From assembly GCA_030747175.1 (NCBI GenBank), contig JASLLE010000013.1:1-45051 (forward strand): DNA of 45,051 nucleotides, written 5' to 3'. Position numbers and translations under genes: made by a program. Below are positions 42,468-45,051 of the stretch, piece after piece. The stretch comes from Dehalococcoidia bacterium. GTDB lineage: Bacteria > Chloroflexota > Dehalococcoidia > Lucifugimonadales > Lucifugimonadaceae. The first letter of the stretch is position 1. Each line of letters starts with the position of its first letter. Under the pieces are notes generated by a model. It searched no databases, was not told the origin of the DNA, and was given only the letters and a program-made list of their open reading frames with translations.

Positions 42468-43175
42468 GTGGCTCATCTTGATTCTGGAGTTCCAGGCCGA
42501 ATACTGAAGGCCGCCTGCTTTGACATGGACGGCGTGATAGTCGATTCCGAGCCCGTCCACTACGAGGCGGATCGGCGCGCCATGGCGGCCCACGGCGTGG
42601 AGTTCACTTTCGAGGACAAGAAGGCGAACTACATCGGCCGTACCGTTCGAGGCACTATGTTCGAGCTGTCCGAAGCGCACGGCATCCCGAATCCGGAGGC
42701 GGTGTTGCGGGAGCGGCAGGATCTCTTCATGGAGTTGATCGCCACGGAGTTGGAGTTGCGGGACGGCGTGCGAGAGTTGCTGTCTATGCTGGCTGAGCGT
42801 TCGATTCCGTGCGCTCTGGTCACGTCCGGCGATCGCTCGTACATCGACAGCGTATTTGAGCGCTTCGGCCTGGGGTCCTTCTTCGCGGGGATGATCACAG
42901 TGGAGGACGTGAGCGCCCACAAACCGTTGCCTGATCCTTACCTGGCCGGAGCGGAGCTGCTCGGCGTACCGCCGCAGTACTGTCTCGCAGTGGAGGATTC
43001 GACCGCCGGCGTAGCGTCTGCCAGGGCAGCAGGGATGTACTGCATCGCCGCCCCGAGCGAGATGACGCTGGAGGCGGATCTGTCGGCTGCGGACATGCGG
43101 GTGGAATCATTTCACGAACTTGATTCAGTACATCTGGACCGGCTGTTCGGGGCGAAATCGCGCCATCCTCATTGA
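42468..43175 (+). CDS. HAD-family phosphatase (beta-phosphoglucomutase-like)
   Basis: 235 residues starting with GTG two bases after the dehydrogenase stop, so translation is probably coupled. HAD motif I is FDMDGVIVDSEP with nucleophile Asp and the mutase/phosphatase-type DMDG, motif II ALVTSGD, motif III Lys in SAHKPLPDPYL and motif IV VEDSTAGVASARAAG. Cap domain around residues 30-100. It removes phosphate from a small metabolite or isomerises a sugar phosphate. Confidence 0.88.
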   Translation: MAHLDSGVPGRILKAACFDMDGVIVDSEPVHYEADRRAMAAHGVEFTFEDKKANYIGRTVRGTMFELSEAHGIPNPEAVLRERQDLFMELIATELELRDGVRELLSMLAERSIPCALVTSGDRSYIDSVFERFGLGSFFAGMITVEDVSAHKPLPDPYLAGAELLGVPPQYCLAVEDSTAGVASARAAGMYCIAAPSEMTLEADLSAADMRVESFHELDSVHLDRLFGAKSRHPH

Positions 43176-43461
43176 CCCCCCCTCTCCCGGCGGGAGAGGA
43201 TTGAGGTAAAGGAGAAGCCCCGCCGCGCGGCAAGGTTGGACTACGCGTCGTCCTTGCGAGACACTCCCCCGCCGTCCCGCTCCCTCCTCGGCGAGACGTC
43301 CCGCGCGATGACTGCCTGTTCGGACTACATCACGTTTGGGACGGAACGGCAGCTCCGGACGAAAAACCTCGCGGTAAAGGTCCTTCGGTTTCGCCCTTCC
43401 GGGGAACGGTTTCGCTCAGGATGACCGGGAGAATGTGCTCGTGGGACGTAGCCCGATCGAA
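43176..43461. other. Intergenic region with hairpin and repeat fragments
   Basis: About 286 bp without a visible gene. It holds the hairpin CCTCTCCC-GGC-GGGAGAGG at 43181-43199, only 5 bp after the HAD stop, and a cccttccgggga string at about 43395 shared with 3219. The hairpin resembles the tails of the repeats at 8262 and 18377 and could act as a terminator, although no T-run follows. Confidence 0.5.
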
Positions 43462-45051
43462 CTAAACGAGGTCCTCTGCCCAGTAGTACTGACCGTGTGT
43501 GAACACCAGGTTCCTGGGATCATCGGCAAGTAGCTCGCCCATTGTGGTCTTGAAGACCGATCTGATTGTGACGCCTTCCGGGTCCCGCCCCATCGCGTTC
43601 GCCTCGTCCTCGGACGTGAATGTGATCGTCTTGCCCTCATCGTCCTTGAAGCCCCACAGCGGTTCGGAAGCGGCCACGGGCGTGTCCGGGATCCGCTCAA
43701 GGAAGGGTCTGAGGCGAGTTTCCGAGGCTCCACCCTCGCGTAACGCGGCGACGGCCTTTGCGTACATCGCCTCGGCCCGTTCCGGGTGCTGGTCGATCAC
43801 GTTGTTCAACTGGCCTGGATCCAGGTCGAGGTTAAACAGGAGCGACGCTCGCCCCAGCGGACTGCAGATCATCGCCCATGAACGCTCGGTCACGATCAGA
43901 GCTTCCACGACGCGGTCCGAACCGACCCAGCCGTCAAACAGGTGACCGACTCCAAGTACCTGTGAGCCGCCGTCTGAGATGACCGGGTAACGGCCTGACA
44001 CGGCGTGATCGCGCACATCCTCCACCTCGCCGCGCATCATCGGCCACAACGAGTGGCCGTCTATCTGGTCTGGCGCGTCTGGTGGATCGACACCCAGGAA
44101 ATCAAGAACGGTCGGCATCACATCCACGGGCTGGACGATGCCCTGTGGCCGTGTACCGGCGCCGACGCCTTCCGGGTGGCGGATCATCATCGGGACCCGG
44201 GTTGTAGTCTCGTAAAGGTTGCCGAACTGGCCGCCCGGCTTGCCTTCGAGGTCGTGCTCGCCGAACAGGTGGCCGTGATCGGTGATGTGGACGATCAGCG
44301 TATCCTCCATCCGGCCCGTGCGCTCCAGCGTCTCAAGGATGCGCCCGACCCAGCGATCGGTCATCGTCACAAGCGCCGCGTACATCGCCCGCACGTGCTG
44401 CGACTCAGCTTCCGTCATGAAGGTATTGCGCCCGTAAGGCGGGTAATGGACGACCTGCCCGTCGAACGCCGGGTCGGCGTACAGCTCCAGGTCGTACCAG
44501 GGCGCGTCGAACGGCTCGTGCGGGTCCCACATGTCCACCCACAGGAAGAACCCATCGAGACCAGCGTTGGCCTCAAGCCAGTCGCAGGTTTCCCTCGCGA
44601 TCCGGGACACCGTGTAGTCACGGTCATACTTCTGCAGACCCTGGTTTCGCCAGTACAGCTTCAACGCATCGGCCGACTTGATCTTGAAGTAATCGGCCTT
44701 GAGCGGCGTCGGCACGGTCGGGTCGGTCACGTACGGGTCTGTGTGCTGTCCGCGAACCCATGACCAGGCATCAAACCCGCGTGTGTAGTCGAAATTGTGA
44801 TATCCGATCTGCGGTGGATCGTAGATCAACTGGGTCGTGTACCCGGCGCCCGACAACACCTGGGCAAGGGTCACGTCTTCGGGGGAGAGCGGTTCCCAAC
44901 CCCTGATCGGGAAACCGTACCTGCCGGTCGCAAGATCCCAGCGGTTCGGGATGGTCGGGTAGGAAGCGATGTAAGCCCGATCGAAAACGGCCGATTCGGA
45001 CGCCAGCCGATCGAAGTTTGGCGTCTGAATCCAGTCGTTTCCGTAAGCGCC
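43462..45051 (-). CDS. Sulfatase-fold hydrolase with Thr nucleophile, N-terminus cut by window edge
   Basis: The frame is open to the right edge, so the visible 529 residues lack the N-terminus. The alkaline-phosphatase/sulfatase fold is clear: the nucleophile segment YPTIPNRWDLATGRYGF, then VDMWDPHEPFDAP, the late metal site VHITDHGHLFGEHD and a sulfatase-type C-terminus (DVMPTVLDFLGVDPP, HSLWPMMRGE). Sulfatases carry C/S-x-P-S-R, where the Cys or Ser becomes formylglycine; here the same place is T-I-P-N-R (Thr codon 44953-44955). So it probably uses unmodified Thr, as in nucleotide pyrophosphatases, and may be a phosphodiesterase or phosphonate hydrolase (inference). Confidence 0.8.
   Translation of the reverse strand, partial: GAYGNDWIQTPNFDRLASESAVFDRAYIASYPTIPNRWDLATGRYGFPIRGWEPLSPEDVTLAQVLSGAGYTTQLIYDPPQIGYHNFDYTRGFDAWSWVRGQHTDPYVTDPTVPTPLKADYFKIKSADALKLYWRNQGLQKYDRDYTVSRIARETCDWLEANAGLDGFFLWVDMWDPHEPFDAPWYDLELYADPAFDGQVVHYPPYGRNTFMTEAESQHVRAMYAALVTMTDRWVGRILETLERTGRMEDTLIVHITDHGHLFGEHDLEGKPGGQFGNLYETTTRVPMMIRHPEGVGAGTRPQGIVQPVDVMPTVLDFLGVDPPDAPDQIDGHSLWPMMRGEVEDVRDHAVSGRYPVISDGGSQVLGVGHLFDGWVGSDRVVEALIVTERSWAMICSPLGRASLLFNLDLDPGQLNNVIDQHPERAEAMYAKAVAALREGGASETRLRPFLERIPDTPVAASEPLWGFKDDEGKTITFTSEDEANAMGRDPEGVTIRSVFKTTMGELLADDPRNLVFTHGQYYWAEDLV

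Noticed and set aside
1-45051. CRISPR arrays, tRNA or rRNA genes, prophage or insertion-sequence transposase
   Set aside because: No regularly spaced direct repeats, no tRNA-like cloverleaf with TTCGA arm, and no recombinase-like protein was seen by eye; an RNA-model search would be decisive.

Overview
The window reads as a chromosome segment of a GC-rich, free-living bacterium, most likely a Chloroflexota of the Dehalococcoidia/SAR202 type. That placement is inference from gene content: a luciferase-like flavin monooxygenase beside M20 amidohydrolases, a PAC2-family protein, Asp-box (BNR/VPS10-like) propellers, a sulfatase-like hydrolase, a guanylate kinase with a GVGKDA P-loop, and frequent TTG/GTG starts. 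There is no rRNA, tRNA, CRISPR array, phage or transposase gene, so no lineage marker settles it.

Layout. 1-5.9 kb (minus): a fused TMD-NBD-TMD-NBD ABC exporter running off the left edge, an MFS transporter and a NYN/LabA-type protein with a long basic disordered tail. 6.2-7.4 kb: a small unknown membrane protein, a perfect GC-rich hairpin and ambiguous antisense open frames. 7.4-12.9 kb (plus): a propeller protein, an amidohydrolase and a tightly packed ATPase-permease-ATPase-permease ABC-2 cassette. 13.2-15.0 kb (minus): a PD40 propeller lipoprotein coupled to a membrane protein that looks frameshifted. 15.3-18.3 kb (plus): LLM flavin monooxygenase, GYD-domain protein, M20 hydrolase. 18.6-25.2 kb (minus): epimerase, HpcH/HpaI aldolase, GNAT, PPOX-fold protein, a 72-aa protein with a promoter/palindrome, ABC-F ATPase, glycerate kinase. 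25.4-28.1 kb (plus): two tandem M20D amidohydrolases. 28.2-41.2 kb (minus): MFS, giant Asp-box propeller, nitroreductase, gmk, aroA, tyrA-like, unknown protein plus PAC2, YprB-like exonuclease, a frameshifted 2-hydroxyacid dehydrogenase and a ComD-like TPP protein. 41.5-43.2 kb (plus): a second 2-hydroxyacid dehydrogenase and a HAD phosphatase. 43.5 kb to the right edge (minus): a sulfatase-fold enzyme with Thr at the usual formylglycine position.

How the genes may work together (inference): much of the window suits scavenging and oxidation of small or recalcitrant organic molecules, with a housekeeping aromatic-amino-acid/nucleotide block (tyrA-aroA-gmk) embedded in it. The intergenic stretches carry short dispersed REP-like repeats in several copies, one of which lies inside a coding sequence.

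The observations most worth a second look are the tyrA-like protein lacking both histidines of its usual catalytic motif, the Thr-type sulfatase, the solitary ComD-like subunit between two hydroxyacid dehydrogenases, two apparent single-base frameshifts, the PAC2/unknown-protein pair, and the dispersed repeats. No complete new defence or mobile system is evident.
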